Source of the DNA: a virus
IMG/VR virus record: IMGVR_UViG_3300047353_000994
Coordinates: 1-20,479 of that record
Reading direction: 5' to 3' (one strand)
DNA length: 20,479 nucleotides
The notes under the pieces were generated by a model that was not told the DNA's origin, did not search any database, and saw only the letters and a program-made list of their open reading frames with translations. Position numbers and translations under genes: made by a program. Positions 1-5,904 of the stretch are shown here, in pieces (position 1 is the stretch's first letter; each line of letters begins with the position of its first letter).

Positions 1-2
1 AA

Positions 3-227
3 AGTGGCATTGCTAAAGAACAAGCTCGTTCAGTTCTACCAGAAGGTATTACAGACTCTCGACTATATGTCAACGGAACCATTAGGTCCTGGGTCCATTA
101 CATCGACTTACGCTCTGGAAATGGCACGCAAAAAGAGCACATCGAAATAGCACAGCAATGTGCACTTGCATTGAAACCTATTTTTCCAATGATTATGGAG
201 TTTTGCCATGGCGCAGATAGATTATAA
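3..227 (+). CDS. thyX: Flavin-dependent thymidylate synthase ThyX, C-terminal part (5' end outside window)
   Basis: Reading from base 3 gives 74 residues and a TAA at 225-227. ThyX methylates dUMP to dTMP using methylenetetrahydrofolate and FAD, supplying thymidylate for phage DNA synthesis. The visible part carries the conserved C-terminal ThyX block: EQARSVLP, then NGTIRSW, then HYIDLRSGNGTQKEH, matching the family's A-R-x-x-L-P / N-x-R / H-F-x-x-L-R / A-Q-x-E pattern, including the arginine-rich folate and dUMP site. The N-terminal RHRxxSxNxxSxRY motif would lie upstream of the window. The last 20 bases overlap the start of the DUF3310 gene, which suggests coupled translation of two nucleotide-metabolism genes. 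Partial only because of the window edge. Confidence 0.85.
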   Translation, partial: SGIAKEQARSVLPEGITDSRLYVNGTIRSWVHYIDLRSGNGTQKEHIEIAQQCALALKPIFPMIMEFCHGADRL

Positions 228-486
228 ATTTGATGAAAAGAATCTTATTACTGAATTTCAAAAGTATATTGATTCAACATATAATTCACATTACTCAAAA
301 GACAAGTTCCAAGCCACGGAGTTTATTATCGATGGTGGCCATGGAACAGGCTTTTGTATTGGCAATGTGTTAAAGTATGCGCAACGTTACGGTAAGAAAG
401 GTAGTAATGAAGACGCACGTAAGGATCTTATGAAAGTTCTTCATTACGCTCTTATTCAGTTGCATGTTCATGACACGTCACAGTAG
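208..486 (+). CDS. DUF3310 family protein (SaV-like)
   Basis: This 92-residue protein has the DUF3310 signature: a short N-terminal helix region, then HGTGFCIGNVLKYAQRYGKK at about residues 45-64 and DLMKVLHYALIQLHVHD near the C-terminus. Proteins of this family are common in phages and often sit near nucleotide-metabolism or replication genes. Some are annotated as nucleotide kinases, but the biochemical role is not established. The start overlaps the end of thyX by 20 nt. No strong Shine-Dalgarno is visible (GGAG lies within the upstream gene at about 197-200, spacing 7), so coupling to thyX is plausible. The 3' end overlaps convergently with a possible small minus-strand gene. Confidence 0.8.
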   Translation: MAQIDYKFDEKNLITEFQKYIDSTYNSHYSKDKFQATEFIIDGGHGTGFCIGNVLKYAQRYGKKGSNEDARKDLMKVLHYALIQLHVHDTSQ

Positions 487-619
487 TAGGTTTCCACTTA
501 TACATTAAAAGCCATTCTATTTTTGCTTTGTGATATTCGCACGTCTGTAGATCTGAATAAGTTAGATTATCAAACGTGTGAATTGTAGCACCTATTTGAA
601 TAATAATCGCGAATAACAA
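452..619 (-). CDS. Possible small exported Cys-containing protein (non-ATG start)
   Basis: On the minus strand, an open frame from a TTG at 619 to TAA at 452-454 encodes about 55 residues. The N-terminus is short and hydrophobic (LLFAIIIQIGA). It is followed by a polar segment with YSDLQTCEYHKAKIEW and KPTTVTCHEH, so it has two Cys spaced as in many tiny exported phage proteins. It lies directly downstream of, and partly overlaps, the minus-strand membrane gene at 592-771. It also overlaps the end of DUF3310 by 35 nt convergently. There is no ATG and no clear ribosome binding site; the frame is closed by a stop at 635-637, so start candidates are TTG 619 or ATA/ATT codons. The coding-like composition and position support it, but the start is uncertain and it could be a remnant. 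Confidence 0.4.
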   Translation of the reverse strand: MLFAIIIQIGATIHTFDNLTYSDLQTCEYHKAKIEWLLMYKWKPTTVTCHEHATE

Positions 620-771
620 TGGATATATCTTTCTTTATTTAATTTTGTTTTTCTTTCAATATCTGTTTCTTCATAAGGAACATAGAAATTTTCTACTTTG
701 TCATAGGCAATTGCACCATAAAATACTAGTCCTATTAGATAAGTCATGATTATTAAGAAAAGATATATCAC
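592..771 (-). CDS. Small membrane protein, coupled to upstream gene
   Basis: A GTG start at 771-769 overlaps the TGA stop (770-768) of the upstream minus-strand gene in a GTGA arrangement, typical of translational coupling. The product is 59 residues with one N-terminal hydrophobic segment (IYLFLIIMTYLIGLVFYGAIA), then a charged tail ending in basic residues. An alternative ATG at 747 would remove eight residues from the membrane segment and has no better ribosome binding site, so the coupled GTG is preferred. I do not recognise the family. With the preceding coiled-coil/tail-anchored protein it forms a small minus-strand operon. A role at the membrane or in lysis is possible but nothing in the sequence proves it. 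Confidence 0.6.
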   Translation of the reverse strand: MIYLFLIIMTYLIGLVFYGAIAYDKVENFYVPYEETDIERKTKLNKERYIHCYSRLLFK

Positions 772-1244
772 GCTGCATACATTGCGGCAATAAGAGCTCC
801 GCCACCCATAATTACACATCCAGCAATAATCATAAACGTCTTAACCTGTTCCCAAAACTCTGCATCTTCTCTACGCTTTTTAATTGCAGCCTGTTTTGCA
901 GCTTCTTTTGCTTCTGCAATTCTTTTAATTCTTTCATCAATAATACTTTGCCAAGTTCCCGGGCCGAATCGAAGATCTACTAGAGTTCTCATCTCTTGCA
1001 TTTTTTCTTCAACTAACTTAGCGTCAATCATTTCTTGTGCTACGCTATTTATTCCAAATTGATCTGCAAGTCCAGGCTTTGACTTTTTATTCCTGTCTTT
1101 TTGCACATCTTCATTTCCGCGAAATAGTCCATCAATTGCGCCAGCTATTTCACCTACATCTTTTGCGGTATCGATATTTGATTTTATGAAATCAACGCTC
1201 GCCTTTACAAGCGAGATTCCAGCCAGTATCTCTGCTACTGCCAT
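768..1244 (-). CDS. Coiled-coil protein with C-terminal membrane anchor, phage conserved-type
   Basis: This 158-residue protein has an amphipathic Ala-rich N-terminal helix (residues 1-40) and a central region with GLADQFGINSVAQEMIDAKL and RFGPGTWQSIIDERI. A highly charged predicted coiled coil (KRIAEAKEAAKQAAIKKRRED, about 105-127) follows, then a C-terminal hydrophobic segment (about 136-157). The ATG at 1244 is preceded by AAAGG at 9-nt spacing. A TATAAATA box on the minus strand lies 68 nt upstream, suggesting late expression. The overall layout resembles conserved proteins of unknown function in marine T4-like phages; virion, lysis or membrane roles are all possible. It is transcribed against all neighbours. 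Confidence 0.7.
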   Translation of the reverse strand: MAVAEILAGISLVKASVDFIKSNIDTAKDVGEIAGAIDGLFRGNEDVQKDRNKKSKPGLADQFGINSVAQEMIDAKLVEEKMQEMRTLVDLRFGPGTWQSIIDERIKRIAEAKEAAKQAAIKKRREDAEFWEQVKTFMIIAGCVIMGGGALIAAMYAA

Positions 1245-1311
1245 CTTGATCTACCTTTGTTTTGGTTAGATAGATGTAATTCAATTTTAGAATAAAACTC
1301 ACTCTCGTTAT

Positions 1312-1319
1312 TATTTATA
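1312..1319 (-). promoter_or_regulatory. T4-like late promoter box (TATAAATA), minus strand
   Basis: The minus strand reads TATAAATA here, the T4 late-promoter consensus recognised by gp55-type sigma with gp33/gp45. It lies 68 nt upstream of the ATG of the minus-strand gene ending at 768, in an intergenic gap. In DNA this AT-rich an 8-mer can arise by chance, so the support comes from its position. Confidence 0.5.
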
Positions 1320-1348
1320 TGTACAAGCGCTAAAATATGTGTTATAAT
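1320..1348 (+). promoter_or_regulatory. Sigma70-like promoter driving the tmRNA gene
   Basis: TGTACA (1320-1325) and TATAAT (1343-1348) are separated by exactly 17 nt. The predicted start would be near 1355, just upstream of the acceptor piece of the tmRNA. The same architecture recurs at 12952, 13695 and 15815. Confidence 0.7.
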
Positions 1349-1353
1349 ATAAG

Positions 1354-1361
1354 TATAAATA
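1354..1361 (+). promoter_or_regulatory. T4-like late promoter box (TATAAATA) before tmRNA
   Basis: TATAAATA at 1354-1361 would place a late transcription start near 1367-1370, close to the predicted 5' end of the acceptor RNA. Together with the sigma70-like promoter just upstream it suggests the tmRNA could be made both early and late. It may also be coincidental because it overlaps the early start region. Confidence 0.4.
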
Positions 1362-1365
1362 TAGA

Positions 1366-1672
1366 TGATTCAGTGAAGCTGGATGGATGTAGGCTGGACG
1401 TGGGGGCAGTACCCACCGCCTCCACCATAAGGAGTCTTATAATGGATGAAGTATTATTGTGGCAGTTTAGACAAAAATGTGTAGAATATATTTGCATCAA
1501 TAACTACTCAATATATCACGCGAGACTCATTATGATGGGGGCGAAATAGGATCGACAGATACGAGAAGGCAGTGGAGAATCAAAAAAGTAAATGCAAACG
1601 ATAACTTTGCTCCTGAGATGCGCCTAGCGGCATAATCTCTGGGCCCGCAGGAGCCTCGAAACAGAATCCTGC
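1366..1672 (+). ncRNA. ssrA: Circularly permuted (two-piece) tmRNA gene
   Basis: Trans-translation RNA that rescues stalled ribosomes and tags their products. The acceptor piece comes first (about 1366-1427): GGATGTAGG, T-stem GTGGG/CCCAC (1400-1404/1412-1416), acceptor strand CGCCTCC (1417-1423) and a templated ACCA (1424-1427). After a 109-nt intervening segment the coding piece starts at GGGGGCG (1537-1543), which pairs fully with 1417-1423, including the G-U at the third pair as in E. coli. GGATCGACAG follows as the D-region. TGATTC (1366-1371) pairs with GAATCA (1577-1582) as a P2-like helix. The tag frame is 1594-1635; its end and stop lie in a GAGAT/ATCTC hairpin. An H-type pseudoknot follows: 1641-1644 with 1653-1656, and 1647-1652 with 1667-1672. 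The order (acceptor before coding) is the permuted arrangement known from alphaproteobacteria and cyanobacteria. Outer ends are approximate. The T-loop GGCAGTA departs from TTCRANN. Confidence 0.93.
1594..1635 (+). other. tmRNA tag-peptide reading frame (ANDNFAPEMRLAA)
   Basis: The resume codon GCA follows AGTAAAT, the usual context upstream of alphaproteobacterial tags. The 13 codons give ANDNFAPEMRLAA and end with TAA. With the alanine charged on the acceptor piece, the appended tag would be A-ANDNFAPEMRLAA. The start (ANDN) and the LAA end are typical; C-terminal LAA is the degron read by ClpXP. Met-Arg just before LAA makes it differ from common tags such as ANDENYALAA. Confidence 0.9.
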
Positions 1673-1694
1673 AACTTATTTTTAAGGAGAAATT

Positions 1695-2780
1695 ATGCCA
1701 CCACGTAATCATAGTAATTGGACTAAGACGCCAAAGGTAGAATATATTAGCAGTGAATGCTATAATGATCATAGCATTTATCTACGTGAACAAGAAGAAA
1801 TCTTTTCAAAGGTGTGGGTTCCTATGTGCCACATCAGTGAGATGTATAATAAAGATGACTATCGTACTACACAAATTGCAGGTCAAAATGTAATTGCATG
1901 GAATACTGGTGACGGTATTAAGGCAGCATATAATTTACAAATGCAATCACCTGCTGGCAATCAAGTCTCTATTGATAGAGGTTGTGGTAAAAAGCTACAC
2001 TGTGAAGTCAAACATGGTGGTATGGTATGGGTAACACTTGATCCCAATCCTACACAATCAGTTGATGAATGGACAGCGGGTGCATTTGATTGTATTGCTG
2101 ATGCTATTGACACCGAAGAGATGGAAGTTTTTCATTACCATAAAGCAGTTATAGATACTAATTATAAATTATGGCATGATACAAACAGCGAATTCTATCA
2201 TGACTTTATGCATTATTTTAATCGTGTGTCAGGATTCAACGATGAATACTTTGCCAGAAAAAATATACCATTCGATAATGGCCACGTTAATGTTAGTTCA
2301 TTTACAGTCAACTACGAAGAGTATGATGGGTTTGAGGATAGAGGCGAGCTTAGTTTCCCTAACCTCCCACCAAATCAATGGTATATGGTTGATTTATTCC
2401 CTGGATTTAATTTTAATTTACGCGGTAGCGCTTATAGAAGCGACAGCGTCACACCTCTTGGGCCAAACAAAGTACTTATTGAGTTTAGAGGGTATGGTCT
2501 CAGAAAAGATACGCCAGAAGAAAGGCAAACTAGAATAAAACACCATAACTCTATATGGGGACCATTCGGTCGTAACCTACATGAAGATTTAATTGGTGTT
2601 GCAGGTCAAGGTACTACAATGAGAGAAGGTACCGAATCAAGAAACATTCTACATGGTCGCCATGAAAATTCTACAATTCATGATGAAGTTGGAATGAGAC
2701 ATTATTACGAAGCATGGGGAAATATGTTGGGCGTAACTCCAATGAATCCTTTACAATTTGAAAAGGCAAAGGCTGCATAA
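1695..2780 (+). CDS. Rieske-type aromatic-ring-hydroxylase-like alpha subunit lacking Rieske ligands
   Basis: This 361-residue protein follows a strong AAGGAG at 8-nt spacing. It aligns in outline with Rieske non-heme iron oxygenase large subunits: the N-terminal EQEEIFSKVWVPMCH, then GGMVWVTLDPNP (about 108-119), then a catalytic domain. The iron site is intact: H169 and H173 in EFYHDFMH and D298 in NLHEDLIG fit the 2-His-1-carboxylate facial triad. The CxH...CxxH cluster motif, expected around residues 78-107, is absent; that stretch reads NLQMQSPAGNQ and then LHCEVKHGG. Known enzymes of this class need the [2Fe-2S] centre to feed electrons to the iron, so this protein must either use another electron route or do different chemistry. 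It is coupled to two small genes downstream. Substrate unknown; class assignment fairly secure. Confidence 0.75.
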   Translation: MPPRNHSNWTKTPKVEYISSECYNDHSIYLREQEEIFSKVWVPMCHISEMYNKDDYRTTQIAGQNVIAWNTGDGIKAAYNLQMQSPAGNQVSIDRGCGKKLHCEVKHGGMVWVTLDPNPTQSVDEWTAGAFDCIADAIDTEEMEVFHYHKAVIDTNYKLWHDTNSEFYHDFMHYFNRVSGFNDEYFARKNIPFDNGHVNVSSFTVNYEEYDGFEDRGELSFPNLPPNQWYMVDLFPGFNFNLRGSAYRSDSVTPLGPNKVLIEFRGYGLRKDTPEERQTRIKHHNSIWGPFGRNLHEDLIGVAGQGTTMREGTESRNILHGRHENSTIHDEVGMRHYYEAWGNMLGVTPMNPLQFEKAKAA

Positions 2781-3001
2781 TGGCTGAAGAAAAAAAGACT
2801 GGTGTTGTGGTTAAAAACGATCATAACGAATTCGAGTTGTTGTTAAGATTTTTAGGCAATGAATTAATTGCAATTAGATTGGCAGCAACAAACTTTAATG
2901 GTAAGTTGATTATGTGGAGTATTGTCCTTATGATCTTTACGTTTATGATAATGGAGGTTTTCGGTCTGAGCGCAATGCTCGGTTTCGGCGATATGGGATA
3001 A
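2780..3001 (+). CDS. Small single-pass membrane protein
   Basis: The ATG overlaps the stop of the oxygenase-like gene (TAATG), indicating coupled translation. The 73 residues comprise a charged N-terminus (MAEEKKTG), an amphipathic stretch to about residue 40, and a hydrophobic segment of about 25 residues (LIMWSIVLMIFTFMIMEVFG). It ends in a short Gly-rich tail. No known family is recognised. Its conserved-looking position between the oxygenase-like protein and an exported protein suggests the three act together, possibly with this one anchoring a complex in the inner membrane. That is inference from order and overlap only. Confidence 0.6.
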   Translation: MAEEKKTGVVVKNDHNEFELLLRFLGNELIAIRLAATNFNGKLIMWSIVLMIFTFMIMEVFGLSAMLGFGDMG

Positions 3002-3357
3002 TGACAAAATTCGGTAAACAATTATTAGCCGCATGGATTTTTTCTATTGGCGTTATAGTATTAACTAACCTAGCTTTTGCTGCTCCGTATTGGGCACAAA
3101 AGCCTATTCAATGCGCTTCTCCGGGAGAAGTATTTAATAGATTGGATAGAGATGGTCTCGTACCATTATTTTCTTCTACAGGAAATGCTAAAGTAGAAGA
3201 TAACATTTATACTAAAATGTATGCTATGTTGTATAATCAAGACACCGGTGCGTGGGCCTTTATAGAATTTTTTGATGAAGAAACAACATGCGTCATAGTA
3301 GTCGGCGAAGGTGTAGACTTTGATGTACAAGGCGAAGAAACAAAAGCACCGTACTAA
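3001..3357 (+). CDS. Small exported protein with N-terminal signal peptide
   Basis: The chosen ATG at 3001 overlaps the preceding stop (TAATG). A longer frame from 2914 would overlap that gene by 88 nt and lacks support. The 118-residue product begins MTKFGKQLLAAWIFSIGVIV and ends its hydrophobic core with NLAFA-APYW, a good signal-peptidase I site around residue 27-28. The mature part has two Cys (IQCASPGEV and EETTCVIV) and is acidic. The sequence suggests a small soluble periplasmic protein. It completes a three-gene unit with the oxygenase-like alpha subunit and the membrane protein. Function unknown. Confidence 0.65.
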   Translation: MTKFGKQLLAAWIFSIGVIVLTNLAFAAPYWAQKPIQCASPGEVFNRLDRDGLVPLFSSTGNAKVEDNIYTKMYAMLYNQDTGAWAFIEFFDEETTCVIVVGEGVDFDVQGEETKAPY

Positions 3358-3377
3358 AATGTATTAGGAATTTTAAT

Positions 3378-3995
3378 ATGAGTTATAATAGTTTATTATC
3401 TTTTGGTGACTTGATACCTTTAAAATTAAAGTGTGATGTCAAGAAGTTATTTGACGAAACGGAAGAGTTCGTCTATCTAAAATACAATCCAAGAAAAGAT
3501 ATAGAAAGATACGGTTTAAGTATTACCAGTTTAGACGGTTCTTTAAATGGTATAGATTTAGATTCTATAAAAGAATATAATAAAGAAAATAATACTGAAT
3601 ATGATGAGTTATCTTTTAATAAATTTACAGATGTTTATAATATTAGTTCAGAAATACAAAAAATAGTAGAACCATTTAAAAATCATATAGGTCGTTCACA
3701 CATTTTACATTTGGCAAAGGGTGGTTATTTTCCACCTCATAGAGATTTGCCTGTGTATGTAGAACAACAGAATAGTTTAAGAGTATTAATACCTTTGAAA
3801 GGTTGTAATCCACCAGATATGTATTTTATGTACGAAGATAAACCATTACATTTTGAACATGGTAGGGCATATTTTTTAAACACAAATAAAGCACATAATC
3901 TATTTGCATTTAAAGATAGTTATATGATAGTATTAAATATAAAAACAAGTGAGCAAGTGTATCAGATTTTAGGAAACAATTTCCAGGCGAGTTAA
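3378..3995 (+). CDS. 2OG-Fe(II) dioxygenase, aspartyl/asparaginyl beta-hydroxylase-like (1 of 7)
   Basis: This is a 205-residue protein with a weak GGA ribosome binding site. The C-terminal half fits the Asp/Asn beta-hydroxylase cupin pattern: HLAKGGYFPPHRD supplies the H121-x-D123 iron ligands, LRVLIPL follows, and HGRAYFLNTNKAHNLF supplies the distal H173. The canonical 2OG-binding Arg after the distal His is not obvious (MIVLNI instead of RxxLxx). The family hydroxylates Asp/Asn or other substrates using O2 and 2-oxoglutarate. It opens the 15-gene enzyme run, with the first sharp AT-rich shift. Substrate cannot be read from sequence. Confidence 0.72.
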   Translation: MSYNSLLSFGDLIPLKLKCDVKKLFDETEEFVYLKYNPRKDIERYGLSITSLDGSLNGIDLDSIKEYNKENNTEYDELSFNKFTDVYNISSEIQKIVEPFKNHIGRSHILHLAKGGYFPPHRDLPVYVEQQNSLRVLIPLKGCNPPDMYFMYEDKPLHFEHGRAYFLNTNKAHNLFAFKDSYMIVLNIKTSEQVYQILGNNFQAS

Positions 3996-3996
3996 T

Positions 3997-4557
3997 TTGA
4001 CGTTTTTATATATTTACATTTTGTATTACACTATGGTAACTATTGGAATTACTTGGGGTTATCACCGATGTTTTGCACATAATGAAATAAAAGTAAATTT
4101 AGTAATCGAATGTATAATGCTTTATTTTGGATTATTGTGTGGAGGACAGTCTGCATTAAGTTGGTGTGGTGTTCATAGAATGCATCATGCCTATTCAGAT
4201 ACACCACAAGATCCTCATAGTCCATTATATAAAAAATGGTATGAAATAGTTTTTTCGAGTTGGAAAGTAAAAAATATTCCAAGGAAATTTGTAAAGGATC
4301 TATATGAAAATCCTAGGGTAATGTTTTTCCATAAGTATGGTTGGCCAATAATAATATCAACATGGGCATTGGCAATATATTTTTATGTCATCCATTATTT
4401 AATATCAGTATATCTATTATCATATATATTTTATGGTATGCTAAATTTATTTGGTCACTCAGAAAATGGTCCAGTAAATAAATGGTGGATTAATCTATTT
4501 GCACCATTTGAAGGACAACACAGAGATCATCATGAAACAAAACATATTAAATCGTAG
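3997..4557 (+). CDS. Minimal fatty-acid (delta-9-type) desaturase
   Basis: The 186-residue integral membrane di-iron enzyme has all three His boxes of the acyl-CoA/acyl-lipid desaturase family: HRCFAH (23-28), HRMHH (60-64) and HRDHH (175-179), plus NLFGH (150-154). Hydrophobic segments flank them (about 3-20, 35-55, 115-150). Family members of about 300 residues usually have more N- and C-terminal sequence, so this is a stripped-down version. The TTG start at 3997, one base after the previous stop, is favoured over the ATG at 4033 because it restores part of the first membrane segment, which enters GITWGYHR. It points to an acyl chain as one substrate of the surrounding operon. Confidence 0.82.
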   Translation: MTFLYIYILYYTMVTIGITWGYHRCFAHNEIKVNLVIECIMLYFGLLCGGQSALSWCGVHRMHHAYSDTPQDPHSPLYKKWYEIVFSSWKVKNIPRKFVKDLYENPRVMFFHKYGWPIIISTWALAIYFYVIHYLISVYLLSYIFYGMLNLFGHSENGPVNKWWINLFAPFEGQHRDHHETKHIKS

Positions 4558-5287
4558 TAAAGCAGTTAGAACCTCTATTCTACCAGAAGTTTATAATACA
4601 ATAAAAGATATACCTGTAGATTTTGACGGTATAACCAATTACAAAACAAATATCATTGAGTGGTTAAAACCAATGGTAGACCTAACAGGCTATCATGTTT
4701 ATCCACGCAATGGTATTACTGAAGGATTAGATTGGTGGTATAATAGAGAGTTGCGCGGCGTAAATATAAGAGAAGGTGACTATCAATGGATTGATAGTAA
4801 AAAGGGTGAAGGTAAAATTGCTTACATTAGTCTACCTAGTTCTATAGATGGAAATATAGATATAGGACCAAAACTTTGTCCTATTGCGCTAGATCTTGCA
4901 TATGTTGGTAGTACACAAATTAAACCAATTGAGTTAGATACAATCGATTATGCTTTCTATAGTTTAAGTAAATCATTCGGCGTAAGAAATATAAGGACCG
5001 GATGGATATTTACAAAGGAACCGGATCCTAAACTAGAGGCATTGACTTTTAGTGCAAAGTATTATAATTATTATGCACATCAAGTTGCTGAAAATATTAT
5101 AAGTAACTACGATATAGATTATGTACATAATCGTTTATATGATGAACAACTACGTGTATGTAAAGAATTAAACGTAACACCAAGTGACAGTGTTTGGTTA
5201 GCAACAAGTACACATAACGATTGGAGCAAGTTTAGAAGAAAAGATAACCTTGCTCGTATATGTTTAGCAGGAGTTTTTAAATTATGA
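4532..5287 (+). CDS. Minimal PLP-dependent aminotransferase-like protein
   Basis: At 251 residues this is far shorter than normal fold-type I aminotransferases (about 400) but keeps the active-site marks in order: NGITEG (60-65), DLAYVG with the pyridine-binding D121 and Y124, SLSKSFG with the Schiff-base lysine K147, R155 in RTGW, and a late ARICLAG whose R242 matches the substrate-carboxylate arginine. The N-terminal small-domain portion is strongly reduced. The ATG at 4532 is chosen; an upstream in-frame ATG at 4499 would enlarge the overlap with the desaturase. It overlaps that gene by 26 nt. It could be a real transaminase or a decarboxylase-type PLP enzyme; the substrate is unknown. Confidence 0.75.
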   Translation: MKQNILNRSKAVRTSILPEVYNTIKDIPVDFDGITNYKTNIIEWLKPMVDLTGYHVYPRNGITEGLDWWYNRELRGVNIREGDYQWIDSKKGEGKIAYISLPSSIDGNIDIGPKLCPIALDLAYVGSTQIKPIELDTIDYAFYSLSKSFGVRNIRTGWIFTKEPDPKLEALTFSAKYYNYYAHQVAENIISNYDIDYVHNRLYDEQLRVCKELNVTPSDSVWLATSTHNDWSKFRRKDNLARICLAGVFKL

Positions 5288-5904
5288 AAAAACACAATTT
5301 GCCAACGATATCTAATTTCAATTTAAATATTGATCTTACTAAATTACAAATGGAAACTGACAAGCTAACAGAAAAATTCGTAGATGTTAAATCAGCCAAT
5401 CCAATGTTATGTGATAATCATATGGAACTCGTAAGTCAAGTTTATGATAATTTTGAACAAATTAATTTAACGACACCTAGTAAAATTTTACCTCATACTA
5501 CAAGCATTAAAGAAAGATTAAAACGTAGAGAAGAACATTTATACAATGTTCCTACTAAAGATTATACTGGAAGTTATTTTGAAAAAATTATTACACAACT
5601 TAATGCTTCTGCAAGTAGAATCCGGATTACAAAACTTGCTTGTAATAAAGTGATACCTTTTCACGTAGATTATGATATAAATTATGCTGTAAGGTGTATA
5701 TGTCCTATCTATGGTGATGATCAAGTTGTAAATCTATTTAAGCGAGATAATAAACTTGAAGCATATAATCTAGAAAATGGCAAAGCTTACTTTTTAAATA
5801 TTGGTTATCCTCATGCAGTTGTAAATATGAGTAATAAACCAAGGATCGCATTAATGTTTAGTTTAGATGGTACCGATGATCTGGAAACTATGTGGAATAC
5901 GTAA
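5284..5904 (+). CDS. 2OG-Fe(II) dioxygenase, Asp/Asn beta-hydroxylase-like (2 of 7)
   Basis: This is a 206-residue protein whose ATG overlaps the previous TGA (ATGA). A helical N-terminal half of unclear role is followed by the beta-hydroxylase core: IPFHVDY gives H127-x-D129, VRCICPIYG is the core strand, and GKAYFLNIGYPHAVVN gives H177. R187 in KPRIALMF is the expected 2-oxoglutarate-binding arginine. All four hallmark residues are present, so it should be catalytically competent. Its neighbours are an aminotransferase-like gene and a GNAT-like gene. It differs strongly from the first dioxygenase of the run outside the motifs, arguing for distinct substrates. Confidence 0.75.
   Translation: MKKHNLPTISNFNLNIDLTKLQMETDKLTEKFVDVKSANPMLCDNHMELVSQVYDNFEQINLTTPSKILPHTTSIKERLKRREEHLYNVPTKDYTGSYFEKIITQLNASASRIRITKLACNKVIPFHVDYDINYAVRCICPIYGDDQVVNLFKRDNKLEAYNLENGKAYFLNIGYPHAVVNMSNKPRIALMFSLDGTDDLETMWNT

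Noticed and set aside
1337-1549. 70-codon plus-strand ORF
   Set aside because: It begins inside the -10 region and runs through the tmRNA acceptor piece; only its last 35 codons have a ribosome binding site, handled as a separate observation.
1530-1772. 80-codon minus-strand ORF
   Set aside because: Antisense to the tmRNA coding piece and to the start of the oxygenase-like gene; no coding-like pattern or ribosome binding site.
2914-3000. N-terminal extension of the exported protein
   Set aside because: It would overlap the membrane gene by 88 nt and hide a clear signal peptide that starts at 3001.
4499-4531. Upstream ATG extending the PLP enzyme by 11 residues
   Set aside because: The extension is antiparallel to no family feature and lies over the conserved third His box of the desaturase; ATG 4532 is sufficient.
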